From Planctomycetota bacterium (GTDB taxonomy: Bacteria; Planctomycetota; Phycisphaerae; FEN-1346), in assembly GCA_026387055.1 (NCBI GenBank), contig JAPLML010000270.1:1-9447 (forward strand): 9,447 nucleotides of DNA, read 5' to 3'. The notes under the pieces were generated by a model. The model saw nothing but the letters and a program-made list of their open reading frames with translations. It made no database searches and was not told the DNA's origin. The translations under genes and the position numbers were made by a program. Every line of letters begins with the position of its first letter. Position 1 is the first letter of the stretch. Positions 1-8,056 of the stretch are shown here, in pieces.

Positions 1-1655
1 TCGTAGGAATCGGCCACCGCCAGGATCCGGGCCTCCAGGGGGATCCGGTCACCGGCAAGTCCGTCCGGGTATCCCGAGCCATCGAGCCGTTCGTGATGGT
101 GCAGGATGGCCCCGCAGGCGGGTTTCAGGAACGTCAGGTGCCGGATCATTTCGGCCCCTCGCCGGGGATGCTCGCGGATGAGCGTCCATTCGTCGGACGT
201 CAGTTTGCGGGGCGCCTTGAGGACTTCGTCCGGCACGGCAAGCTTGCCGATGTCGTGCAGCTCGGCCGCTTGGGTGAGGACCTGGAGGCGCGGCCCCGAC
301 AGGCCGAGTTCCTGGGCCATGTTGTTGGCCCAGGTCTGCACCCGCTGGGAATGGCCGTGCGTATAGGGGTCCTTGGCATCGATGGCCAAGGCGAGGGTGC
401 GGATGGCGGCATAGTTGGCCCGTTCGACGTTGCGGCGGTCCATCTGGCTGGAAAGGCTGATGGCCGACGCCTCGGCGATGAACTGAAGCTCGGCCAGGTC
501 GTCCTCGGAGAAGGGTCCCGCCGGCCGGTCCGTGGCGTTGATGATGCCGACCCTGCGGGCAGCCGTGGTCAGCGGCGCGGAGACCAGGGGATAGGTCGCC
601 GGCGCCCCGGGCGCCTTCAGGCCCAAGAGCTCGGGCGGCGGCTGGGCCGACGATTCGTCGAGGACCACGGGTCTCCCGTTGTCGAAGACGTGATCACAAA
701 GGTGCTCCGGCACGGGAACCGCCAGCCGGGCGGCCACGTTGGCCGGAATGCCCTCCGAGGCCGCGATCTGCAGCATCCCGTCCTCAAGCACCAGGATGCT
801 GACGTGCTTGACGCACAGCGCGGCCGCCACGTACGCGACCACGGTCTCGGCGGCCGCATGGATCGAATCCGCCAGCGCCAGCCTCTTGAGGAACTCGCAC
901 CGCTCCTGGGTGCGGCGCTGAACCTCGTCCAGGTGGGTCAGCGACCCGATCAGGTCGTCCGTCTGCCGGCTGATCGCCAGGGACAGGGTCACCAGGCCGA
1001 TGATGCTCATGGTCACGAGGAGTTTGGCGACCGCGGGCTCCTGTTGCGTGGTCAGCAGGAAGGCGATCACCAGGAGCAGGACCATCAGCAGCGATGTCTG
1101 GAGGCCGCAGCACCGCTGGACGTTCGTGAGCCGGCACCACTGGCACCGCCCGTACGGCGCGGACTGGAGCGTGCGGCAGAACAGGCAGTTCGGGTTGCCG
1201 GCGTGCGGCTTGCCCTCGGCGCCCGGCGGGGTCTTGAGGTGGAGCCTCCGCAAGAGCACCTCGAGCCCCACGTAAGGCACGAGCGTGAAGGAGAAGGCCG
1301 TCGTGCCTTCCAGGAGGCTGACGGTGGCGGCGGCGAGGATCGGCAGCCAGCCCAGGCGATTGCCCATCGAGAGCAGGACCAACCCGGTCGCCAAGAAAAT
1401 CACTCGCTGCGCCTCGCCCAGGCGGAGCAGGCCGCCGAGCGGACCGGGGTCTTCACGCTCGTACGCGTGCTTCGTCCGGCGGCACAGCCACGCCACAATC
1501 ACCAGGCGGTCCGAGACCACGGCGAGAAGAGACAGACCGAGGGCGACGTAGAGGGGGGGACGCCACCCCGCCAGATAGCCCATCAGGGGCAAGGCGCCGG
1601 CCGCGAACTGGTGCAGCCGGATCCCAGCCGTAGACACACGCGGTGTTTCGGACAT
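1..1655 (-). CDS. Membrane GAF/HD-GYP phosphodiesterase, paralogue 1 (3' end cut by window)
   Basis: Translating the minus strand from the ATG at 1655 gives an open frame of 551 codons that reaches the window edge. It aligns without gaps to the neighbouring 608-residue protein, with about 135 differences in my hand count (roughly 75% identity), so about 57 residues are missing. It has hydrophobic N-terminal segments (about 15-60 and 83-130), a cytoplasmic or loop cysteine motif (C157-x2-C160, C171-x2-C174, C182-C183), two more membrane segments (about 186-229), a GAF domain (about 255-400) and an HD-GYP domain from about 415. The HD-GYP residues are intact: H467-D468, H496, H520-H521-E522 and G528-Y529-P530. 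HD-GYP proteins usually hydrolyse cyclic di-GMP; the GAF ligand is unknown. AGGA lies 8 nt before the start. The repeat-filled gap upstream makes an independent transcript likely, but I cannot identify a promoter. Confidence 0.9.
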   Translation of the reverse strand, partial: MSETPRVSTAGIRLHQFAAGALPLMGYLAGWRPPLYVALGLSLLAVVSDRLVIVAWLCRRTKHAYEREDPGPLGGLLRLGEAQRVIFLATGLVLLSMGNRLGWLPILAAATVSLLEGTTAFSFTLVPYVGLEVLLRRLHLKTPPGAEGKPHAGNPNCLFCRTLQSAPYGRCQWCRLTNVQRCCGLQTSLLMVLLLVIAFLLTTQQEPAVAKLLVTMSIIGLVTLSLAISRQTDDLIGSLTHLDEVQRRTQERCEFLKRLALADSIHAAAETVVAYVAAALCVKHVSILVLEDGMLQIAASEGIPANVAARLAVPVPEHLCDHVFDNGRPVVLDESSAQPPPELLGLKAPGAPATYPLVSAPLTTAARRVGIINATDRPAGPFSEDDLAELQFIAEASAISLSSQMDRRNVERANYAAIRTLALAIDAKDPYTHGHSQRVQTWANNMAQELGLSGPRLQVLTQAAELHDIGKLAVPDEVLKAPRKLTSDEWTLIREHPRRGAEMIRHLTFLKPACGAILHHHERLDGSGYPDGLAGDRIPLEARILAVADSY

Positions 1656-1778
1656 CCACGTATTCCTGGCGCGATGCGGAAACTCATCCGAACGCTGCGC
1701 GCGACAGAAGAGTCACACTCCGGTGCTACTATCGGCATGAATTGCCCCCCGGAATGAACAATAGGAGTAGTCATGTAG

Positions 1779-1832
1779 GCCGGGGCAACGCCCCGGCTTC
1801 CTGTCGAGATAGTGCCGGGGCGCTGCCCCGGC
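1779..1832. repeat. Two GC-rich hairpin repeats at 35-bp spacing
   Basis: Two copies of a 19-bp perfect hairpin lie at 1779-1797 and 1814-1832. Each has an 8-bp arm GCCGGGGC, a 3-nt loop (AAC or GCT) and the complementary arm GCCCCGGC. The 16-nt spacer is TTCCTGTCGAGATAGT, so the unit is 35 bp. The same unit recurs at 3973-4061 with the same spacer. There is no T-tract, so these are not obvious intrinsic terminators. They resemble REP-type repeats, and the gap they occupy has no gene. Confidence 0.85.
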
Positions 1833-1854
1833 AAGGTTTCGCGCGTCGCGCCAG

Positions 1855-1954
1855 TAGTCCGTCACACTTGTTCGTGTGAGTACAAATGGGTAGCGCGGTG
1901 GGCAAGACTGCCCGCCGCGCTTACCCTACCGCCAGTTTCAATTGTGACGGACTA
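1855..1954. mobile_element. 100-bp MITE-like element with 12-bp perfect terminal inverted repeats
   Basis: The element begins with TAGTCCGTCACA (1855-1866) and ends with its exact reverse complement TGTGACGGACTA (1943-1954). The match extends to 16 bp with one mismatch. A second inverted repeat lies inside, roughly 1889-1925 (arm GCGCGGTGGGC against GCCCGCCGCGC), so the whole element could fold as a long cruciform. CCAG borders it on both sides (1851-1854 and 1955-1958), which may be a 4-bp target duplication. A related but degraded copy lies at 4068-4163. It has no coding capacity, so any movement would depend on an enzyme encoded elsewhere. The alternative is a remnant of the local tandem duplication. 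Confidence 0.65.
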
Positions 1955-1961
1955 CCAGGAT

Positions 1962-1980
1962 GCCGGGGCGCTGCCCCGGC
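1962..1980. repeat. Single GC-rich hairpin just after the HD-GYP stop codon
   Basis: This is the same 19-bp hairpin family (GCCGGGGC, loop GCT, GCCCCGGC) as at 1779-1832. It lies 9 nt past the stop codon of the upstream minus-strand gene at 1990. It could protect the 3' end of that mRNA from exonucleases as REP elements do, but no T-tract follows it. Confidence 0.75.
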
Positions 1981-1989
1981 CTGCATGGC

Positions 1990-3816
1990 TCAGCACGGCG
2001 CCCAGGCTTCCGCGGCGACAGCTGCGGCCGGCTGGCCGATGCAGAAGAGGAACGCGTCGACGCACTCCGGGTCGAACTGGGTGCCGGTGCCGCGGTGCAG
2101 TTCCGCCACCGCCTCCTCGTGTGAAAGTGCCCGGCGGTACGCTCGCGCGCTTGTCATGGCGTCGTAGGAATCGATCACGGCCAGGATCCGTGCCTCCAGC
2201 GGGATCCGGTCGCCGGACAGCCCCTCCGGGTAGCCCTTGCCGTCCAACCGTTCGTGATGGTAGAGAATGGCCCCGTAGGCCGGTTTCAGGAAGGCCAGGT
2301 GCCGGATCAGCTCGACCCCTCGCCGGGGATGCTCCTGGATGATGGCCCATTCCTCGCGCGACAGTTTCCGCGGCGCCTTGAGGATTTCGTCCGGGATGGC
2401 GAGCTTGCCGATGTCGTGCAGTTCGGCGGCATACGTGAGAACCTGGAGGCGCGTCCCCGACAGGCCGAGTTCCCGGGCGGTGGCGGTGGCCCAGGTCTGC
2501 ACCCGCTGGGAATGCCCGTGCGTGTACGGGTCCTTGGCTTCGATGGTCAGGGCGAGGCTCCGGATGGCGGCAAAGTCGGCCGCTTCGAGATCCCGGCGGT
2601 CCATTTGGCTCGAGAGGCTGATGGCTGACACCTCGGCGACGAACTCAAGCTCCTCAAGGTCGTCCTGCGAGAACGGTCCCGTCGGGCGATCCGTCACGTT
2701 GATGACCCCGACCTTGCGGCAGGCCGTGGCCAGCGGCGTGGAGACCAGGGGATAGCAGGCCACCGTCCCAGGCACGTTCAGGCCGAGCGGTTCGGGCAGC
2801 GGCGGGGCCGGCACTTCCGCGAGGACCACAGGCGACCCGCTCGCGAACACGAGACCGCAGAGCCGCTCCGGAACGGGAACCGCCACCTGGGCCGCCACGT
2901 CTTCCGGTACGCCCTGCGAGGCGGCGATTCGCAGCACCCCCTCCTCGATCACCATGACGCTGACACGCTTGGTGCTCAGCGAGGTCGCCGTGTAGGCCGC
3001 CACGGTCTCGGCGGCGGCACGGACCGAATCCGCCAGCGACAGCCGCTTGAGGAACTCGCATCGCGCCTGCGTGCGGCGGTGCGCTTCGTCCAGGTGGTTG
3101 AGCGACCCAATCAGGTCGTCCGTCTGCCGACTGAACGCCAGCGACAGGGCCACCAGGCCGATGATGCTCATCGACACCAGGAGCTTCGTGACCAGCGGCT
3201 CCAGTTGCGTGGTCAGCAGGAAGGCGACCACCAGGAGCAGGATCATCAGCAGCGATGTTTGAAGGCCGCAGCACCACCGGACGTTCGCGAGCCGGCACCA
3301 CCGGCACCGCCCGTACGGCGCGGATTGCAGGGCCAGGCAGACCACGCAGTTCGGGTTGCCGGCGTGCGGCTGGCCCTCGGTGGCCGCAGCGGTCTTGAGG
3401 TGCAGCCGCCGCAGAAGCAGCTCGAGCCCCGCGTACGGCAGGAGGGTGAAGGAGAAGGCGGTCGTGCCCTCCAGGACCGCAATGGTGGCACTGCCCAGGA
3501 TCGGCAGCCAGCCGATGCGGCACCCTGTCGAGAGCAGGGCAAGCCCCGTTCCCAGGAACATCACCCGCAGCGCCTCATCCAGGCGGACCAGGCCGCGGAG
3601 AGGCCCGGGATCTTCCCGCTCGTATGCGTGCTTCGTGCGGCGGCCCAGCCATGCCACAATCATCAGGTGGTCCGACACCAGGGCCAGCAGGGAAAGGCCG
3701 AGGGCGACGTAGACCGGCGGGAGCCATCCCGCCAGGTAGGCCATCATCGGCAACGCCCCGGCCGCGAACTGGTGCAGACGGATTCCGGCCGTGGAGACGC
3801 ACGGGGTCTCAGACAT
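1990..3816 (-). CDS. Membrane GAF/HD-GYP phosphodiesterase, paralogue 2 (complete)
   Basis: This 608-residue protein is complete. The ATG at 3816 is preceded by GGAG at 8 nt. Visible order: hydrophobic segments at about 15-57, 83-97 and 101-125; a loop with C157-x2-C160 and C171-x2-C174 plus C182-C183, which could bind zinc or a redox centre; hydrophobic segments at about 186-206 and 208-229; a polar linker; a GAF domain (about 255-400); and an HD-GYP domain (about 415-590). Catalytic and metal-site residues are present: H435, H467-D468, H496, H520-H521-E522, D549 and the G528-Y529-P530 signature. From family knowledge it should cleave cyclic di-GMP at the inner membrane. The next gene downstream at 1-1655 is a paralogue in the same orientation with an offset of exactly 2161 bp. 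The GAF region differs most between them, which suggests different signals. The substrate and signal are inferred. Confidence 0.93.
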   Translation of the reverse strand: MSETPCVSTAGIRLHQFAAGALPMMAYLAGWLPPVYVALGLSLLALVSDHLMIVAWLGRRTKHAYEREDPGPLRGLVRLDEALRVMFLGTGLALLSTGCRIGWLPILGSATIAVLEGTTAFSFTLLPYAGLELLLRRLHLKTAAATEGQPHAGNPNCVVCLALQSAPYGRCRWCRLANVRWCCGLQTSLLMILLLVVAFLLTTQLEPLVTKLLVSMSIIGLVALSLAFSRQTDDLIGSLNHLDEAHRRTQARCEFLKRLSLADSVRAAAETVAAYTATSLSTKRVSVMVIEEGVLRIAASQGVPEDVAAQVAVPVPERLCGLVFASGSPVVLAEVPAPPLPEPLGLNVPGTVACYPLVSTPLATACRKVGVINVTDRPTGPFSQDDLEELEFVAEVSAISLSSQMDRRDLEAADFAAIRSLALTIEAKDPYTHGHSQRVQTWATATARELGLSGTRLQVLTYAAELHDIGKLAIPDEILKAPRKLSREEWAIIQEHPRRGVELIRHLAFLKPAYGAILYHHERLDGKGYPEGLSGDRIPLEARILAVIDSYDAMTSARAYRRALSHEEAVAELHRGTGTQFDPECVDAFLFCIGQPAAAVAAEAWAPC

Positions 3817-3850
3817 GTCCCATTCTCCCAGCGCATCAAAACCCTGTTCA

Positions 3851-3870
3851 CCGGCCCCCGCCGGGGCCGG
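3851..3870. repeat. 20-bp perfect palindrome in the HD-GYP 2 leader
   Basis: CCGGCCCC and GGGGCCGG form an 8-bp stem around a CGCC loop, about 35 nt upstream of the ATG at 3816. In the minus-strand leader RNA it would fold as a very stable stem. It could be an operator, an RNA stability element or another repeat; the sequence does not decide. The rest of 3871-3965 contains nothing I recognise. Confidence 0.5.
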
Positions 3871-3965
3871 CTTACCTCATCCCGCTCTCCTTATCGGCAG
3901 CGCGGATGAGTCGGGAACAGGCAAAAAAGGGACGTGGCGAATGGAGGGAGGCACTCTTGACAAGT

Positions 3966-4068
3966 CATGTAGGCCGGGGCAACGCCCCGGCTTCCTGTCG
4001 AGATGACGCCGGGGCGTTGCCCCGGCTTCCTGTCGAGATAGTGCCGGGGCGTTGCCCCGGCCTACGTG
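3966..4068. repeat. Three GC-rich hairpin repeats at 35-bp spacing, closed by outer inverted repeats
   Basis: Three 19-bp hairpins lie at 3973-3991, 4008-4026 and 4043-4061, separated by 16-nt spacers beginning TTCCTGTCGAGAT. The block is symmetrical. Its first 26 bases, from CATGTAGGCC, match the reverse complement of its last 26, ending GGCCTACGTG, with one mismatch. The sister block at 1779-1832 has two hairpins, so unit number varies between the two gaps. This gap lies downstream of carB and upstream of the HD-GYP 2 gene, so the hairpins would be transcribed in the carB 3' region. Confidence 0.85.
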
Positions 4069-4163
4069 TTCGTGTGAGTGCAAGTCGCCGCGGCGACCGC
4101 GGCGGGCAAGACTGCCCACCGCGCTTACCTTACCGACAGTTTCAATTCTGACGGACCGCCAGG
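4068..4163. repeat. Degraded second copy of the 100-bp element, overlapping the carB 3' end
   Basis: This stretch shares GTTCGTGTGAGT, the hairpin around GCAAGACTGCCC and the tail CAGTTTCAATT with the element at 1855-1954. It lacks that element's left terminal repeat, and its right end reads TCTGACGGACCG instead of TGTGACGGACTA. Positions 4137-4163 match 1933-1959 at 24 of 27 bases. The carB MGS stop codon (4142-4144) lies inside this shared segment, so the last codons and stop of that ORF are part of repeated DNA. The middle differs: a palindrome TCGCCGCGGCGA at 4085-4096 is found here and again at 8058-8069. Confidence 0.6.
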
Positions 4164-4542
4164 TCCTGCTGATACTCCTGGAGGCTCCGCACGTCGAGCG
4201 CGCCGCGGGCCATCTCCTCCAGACCCAGCACCACCGCGGCCGCGCCCGAGAGGGTGGTGACCAGCGGCACGCCGAGCCGCACGGCCGTCGCGCGGATCGA
4301 GATCTCGAACGGCCGGCAGCGCCGCCCGCTCGGCGTGTTGATGAGGAACGCGATCTGGCCGTTCTTCATCCGGTCCACGATGTTCGGCCGCGTCCCCTCC
4401 TGCACCATCGCCAGTTCCTCGACCTCCAGGCCGCTCATCCGCAACACCGCGGCCGTCCCGTGCGTGGCCACGAGCGTCAGGCCGAGGCCCGCCAGCCGCT
4501 TCGCGATGCTGATGATGTCGCGCTTGTCGTGGTTGTTGACGC

Positions 4543-4546
<4 letters not shown>
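4142..4546 (-). CDS. carB: MGS-like allosteric domain of carbamoyl-phosphate synthase large subunit, separate ORF
   Basis: Read from a GTG at 4546, this gives 134 residues matching the C-terminal regulatory domain of CarB. Recognisable segments are SVNNHDKRD at the start, ATHGTA (27-32), RPNIVDRMKNG (about 53-63), INTPSGRR (69-76), a TTLSGA segment near 98-103 and a final QEY segment. In E. coli this domain binds ornithine and UMP. The GTG overlaps the TGA of the preceding ORF (GTGA), which would allow translational coupling. However, the usual 14-17 residue linker from the ATP-grasp part is missing and the frame is shifted. It may therefore be a true split, a frameshifted allele or a sequencing error. 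The stop codon lies in repeated DNA. Confidence 0.75.
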
Positions 4547-5826
<1,280 letters not shown>

Positions 5827-5880
5827 GTCCGAAAGCTCCTTGCGTGTCTGGCGAGGGCCCACGACGTGTAGACCCACGGT

Positions 5881-5908
5881 AGCATAGCAGTCACGGGACA
5901 GAAGTAAA
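5881..5908 (-). promoter_or_regulatory. Predicted sigma70-type promoter for the carB C-half
   Basis: On the minus strand, TTTACT (5908-5903) and TATGCT (5886-5881) are separated by 16 bp. Transcription would start near 5874, giving a leader of about 48 nt that contains AAGGAG before the ATG at 5826. An own promoter supports this being a separate gene rather than a broken full-length carB. Confidence 0.55.
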
Positions 5909-5921
5909 GCGGTTTCCACGG

Positions 5922-6004
5922 GGGTGGCACGGCCACGCGCTTCTGCGTGACCGTGCGCCTATCCGACAGGCACGGCCGCGCAACGGCGCGTGACCGTGCC
6001 ACCC
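5922..6004. repeat. Inverted-repeat element (GTGGCACGG family), copy A
   Basis: The outer arms GGGTGGCACGGCCACGCGC (5922-5940) and its reverse complement (5986-6004) match at 18 of 19 positions. Inside are two head-to-head hairpins built from GCACGG-type arms, at about 5927-5956 and 5970-5999. It lies 15 nt past the pseudopilin stop codon and just upstream of the carB promoter. It is the more degraded of the two copies in this window. Confidence 0.8.
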
Positions 6005-6018
6005 GTGGGGTCGGCGTC

Positions 6019-6786
6019 CTACTTCGCCCCGCGGAGCGTGAAGAGCACCGCCTCCGGGTCGAAGGAGCCGATCAGGGCCTTGGGCAGCCGCGCGTCGAGG
6101 CTCCCCTCGGCGGGGCCCACGGCGGCCACGTGCCAGTCGGCGAACAGGACGTTGGCCGCGCGGCCGTGGCGGAACTGGACGTGCGGCGACTGAGGTTGAA
6201 TGAAATACATATCCTCGATCATTGGATTCCCCGGCGACGCCGGGGCCTGGAACGTGTTGACCTGGGCCGCGTCGGCGAAGACGATCGTCCGCGAGGCGTC
6301 GTTCGGCCGGATCGAAACCGTGTTGGCGCTCGACCGGTGGGACGCCAGGTTGTAGTTGATGCCGTAAGTCCATCCCCGGCCCTTGTACTTGGGCTTGTAG
6401 GGGCCGGAGAACGGGACCGCAGGGCACGTCTCGACGCTCTCAGGGGCATGAAGGTACGGGTACAGCCTGCTCCGCGTCCGGTCGAGGATGCGGTGGCCCT
6501 CGCCTGTGCTGACCGACTCGTTTGACTCGAAACCGAAGTACCACTCCTTGCCGTCCGCGCGCGACGTTACGAGGGGAAAGAACGTCCCGCCGTTGTCCTT
6601 CAGGTAGAGCTGCACGGCGTAGCCGATCTGCCGGAGGTTCGAGGCGCACGACGTCTGCTGGGCCGCCTGGAGCGCCCCGAGCACGGCGGGCACCAGGAGG
6701 CCCGTCAGCACCCCGATGATGGCGACCACGAGGAGCAACTCCACCAGCGTGAAGCCGCCGCGCGGTCTGGGAACTGCCGTCTTCAT
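6019..6786 (-). CDS. Prepilin-type N-terminal cleavage/methylation protein with H-X9-D motif
   Basis: The 255-residue product carries a type IV/type II secretion prepilin leader: a short basic N-terminus, RGG followed by FTLVELLLVVAIIGVLTGLL, with predicted cleavage between G11 and F12 and the conserved glutamate at mature position 5 (E16). A SNLRQIGYAVQLYLKDN stretch (49-65) and a C-terminal H207-X9-D217 motif are typical of the large DUF1559-like pseudopilin families of Planctomycetota and Lentisphaerae. The usual G after D is W218 here. It is probably cleaved by a prepilin peptidase and held in the inner membrane or assembled into a pseudopilus; its individual role is unknown. The ATG at 6786 fits the prepilin leader, with a weak, close GGAAG before it. 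The open frame continues upstream, but that part looks non-coding. The gene is bracketed by copies A and B of an inverted-repeat element. Confidence 0.88.
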   Translation of the reverse strand: MKTAVPRPRGGFTLVELLLVVAIIGVLTGLLVPAVLGALQAAQQTSCASNLRQIGYAVQLYLKDNGGTFFPLVTSRADGKEWYFGFESNESVSTGEGHRILDRTRSRLYPYLHAPESVETCPAVPFSGPYKPKYKGRGWTYGINYNLASHRSSANTVSIRPNDASRTIVFADAAQVNTFQAPASPGNPMIEDMYFIQPQSPHVQFRHGRAANVLFADWHVAAVGPAEGSLDARLPKALIGSFDPEAVLFTLRGAK

Positions 6787-6869
6787 GACTTCCGCACCGT
6801 CCGAATCAGGAAGCACCCTGCGCGGCTGGTCAGGAGTCCCGCGCGTGTCTAGCGCGATACCGGATTGTC

Positions 6870-6959
6870 GGGTGGCACGGTCACGCGCCGTTGCGTGGCC
6901 GTGCTTGTTCCCCCGCTTGACCAGGCACGGCCACGCAACGGCGCGTGGCCGTGCCACCC
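6870..6959. repeat. Inverted-repeat element (GTGGCACGG family), copy B
   Basis: Two 35-bp arms, 6870-6904 and 6925-6959, are reverse complements with a single mismatch, separated by 20 nt. Each arm is itself a hairpin (GCACGGTCACGCGC folding back on GCGTGGCCGTGC). The element lies upstream of the pseudopilin gene (start 6786) and downstream of the PEP-CTERM gene (stop 7002). It shares its arms with copy A at 5922-6004. Near-perfect arms suggest a recent or conversion-maintained copy. The remainder of 6787-7001 shows no gene; there is only a 7-bp inverted repeat, CCACGTG, at 6967-6998. Confidence 0.88.
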
Positions 6960-7001
6960 ACGCTAACCACGTGCGGAGACCCGCCGCGCGACACGTGGGG
7001 C

Positions 7002-8042
7002 TTACCGCTTCTGCCGCCGCCCGAGCAGCCCTGCGGCGCCGAGCATCATGAGCGCCAGCGTCGCCGGCTCCGGCGCCGGGACGGCCACCAGCGCGTACTC
7101 GGTCCCCGACGGCGGGCTGTACCCCGTGACGAGGCGGTTCCCCGGCCCGTCGTACGCCAGGGCGGTGAACCCGTATCCCCACATGTTCCATGCGTTATCG
7201 AGCTCGTTGCCGGCGACCACGCGCCGCTGGCCGGTCGGATCGATGCCGTAGATGGCATCCGCCGCCACCAGGTACGCGTTGCCCTGCGCGTCGACCGCCG
7301 CCGCCCCGCTCCCCGAGACGGTCACGTCCGAGGCGTACAGTTGGCCGGCCCCGGTGGTGACCGTCCCGGCGTGCAGGTCGTCGAGCCAGGAGCGGCTGAA
7401 CCGGTACAGGTCCACCGTGAAGTTGTCGTCGACCGGCCAGACGGAGTAGCTCGTCGGCACCGGCACGACGAGCTCGCCGTGGGGCGAGAAGGCGATGCCG
7501 CCGCCGGCCACCGCGCTGGAGCCGAAGTCATCGAGGAGCGTCAGCGACCCGCTTCCGGCCGTGTCCACGAGGTAGAGCGCCTGGGCCGCATTCGCGCCGG
7601 CGGTCCAGGAGGAGGTGAGAAACACATGTCCATAAATCGGATCCACGGCCACGCCGTAGTTGCCGTTGCCGAGGCCCGCCCCGGCGAGCCTCCGCGCGGT
7701 GCGGGCCCCGAGGTCGATCTCCAGGAGGGCCCCGCTCATGCCCGTGGCGACGTAGGCCCGCTGGCCGTCGGCCGTGACCGCCAGGCCCGCCGGGTCGCTG
7801 CCGGCCCCGCCGGCCGCGCCCACGAGGCCCGAGAAGACCGTGCTGAACGTCCCGCCGCCGTACTTGTACAGCGTGTCGCCGTCGCAGGCATAGATGCTGC
7901 CGAGTGCATCGGTTGCCAGGAGCGTCGCAAACGACCCCGTGGCGGGCGGCGGCAATGTGCCGCCGATGGGCTGGACGCCCGCCAGGCTTGCCGCCGCCAG
8001 GACCATGACCGCCGCCAGACCGAGTGTGGCTCTGAGGATCAT
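7002..8042 (-). CDS. Secreted beta-propeller protein with PEP-CTERM anchor, riboswitch-controlled
   Basis: The 346-residue protein has a signal peptide (MILRATLGLAAVMVLAAASL, cleavage near 21-22). About 290 residues follow with recurring blade-like units, such as DALGSIYACDGDTLYKY, DGQRAYVATG and DAQGNAYLVAADAIYGID. It ends with a PEP-CTERM tail: PEP at 324-326, a hydrophobic stretch and the basic end GRRQKR. PEP-CTERM proteins are processed by an exosortase at the cell envelope. AAGGGG lies 7 nt before the ATG at 8042. Upstream on the same strand are an intrinsic terminator (8196-8232) and a cobalamin riboswitch (8291-8470), so expression should fall when B12 is plentiful. With a BtuF-like gene diverging next to it, I infer a role in corrinoid capture. 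No residue I can see proves this, and the propeller family is not identified beyond its general fold. Confidence 0.85.
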   Translation of the reverse strand: MILRATLGLAAVMVLAAASLAGVQPIGGTLPPPATGSFATLLATDALGSIYACDGDTLYKYGGGTFSTVFSGLVGAAGGAGSDPAGLAVTADGQRAYVATGMSGALLEIDLGARTARRLAGAGLGNGNYGVAVDPIYGHVFLTSSWTAGANAAQALYLVDTAGSGSLTLLDDFGSSAVAGGGIAFSPHGELVVPVPTSYSVWPVDDNFTVDLYRFSRSWLDDLHAGTVTTGAGQLYASDVTVSGSGAAAVDAQGNAYLVAADAIYGIDPTGQRRVVAGNELDNAWNMWGYGFTALAYDGPGNRLVTGYSPPSGTEYALVAVPAPEPATLALMMLGAAGLLGRRQKR

Positions 8043-8056
8043 CGCACAACCCCTTC

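Noticed and set aside
93..1757. A 554-residue open frame on the plus strand
   Set aside because: It is antisense to the HD-GYP gene, has a low-complexity G/R/Q/E-rich composition and matches nothing. The GC-rich codon pattern of the minus-strand gene explains its lack of stops.
3079..3909. A 276-residue open frame on the plus strand
   Set aside because: It is the antisense shadow of HD-GYP paralogue 2 and resembles the equivalent shadow over paralogue 1, as expected from the duplication.
3957..3962. A TTGACA hexamer on the plus strand as a promoter
   Set aside because: No -10-like sequence lies 16-18 bp downstream, where the GC hairpin array begins, and no plus-strand gene follows.
1779..4061. 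A possible CRISPR array from regularly spaced palindromes
   Set aside because: The 16-nt spacers are conserved and not unique, copy number is two or three, and no cas gene is present. This is a REP-like tandem repeat.
5827..5919. An earlier GTG start for the carB C-half at 5919
   Set aside because: It lies upstream of the predicted promoter at 5881-5908, and the ATG at 5826 has a well-placed AAGGAG.
6967..6998. A 7-bp inverted repeat as terminator of the PEP-CTERM gene
   Set aside because: The loop is 18 nt and no T-tract follows, so it does not look like an intrinsic terminator.
6787..7191. An N-terminal extension of the pseudopilin frame to 7191
   Set aside because: It would run through the inverted-repeat element and the end of the PEP-CTERM gene, and would place the prepilin leader in mid-protein.
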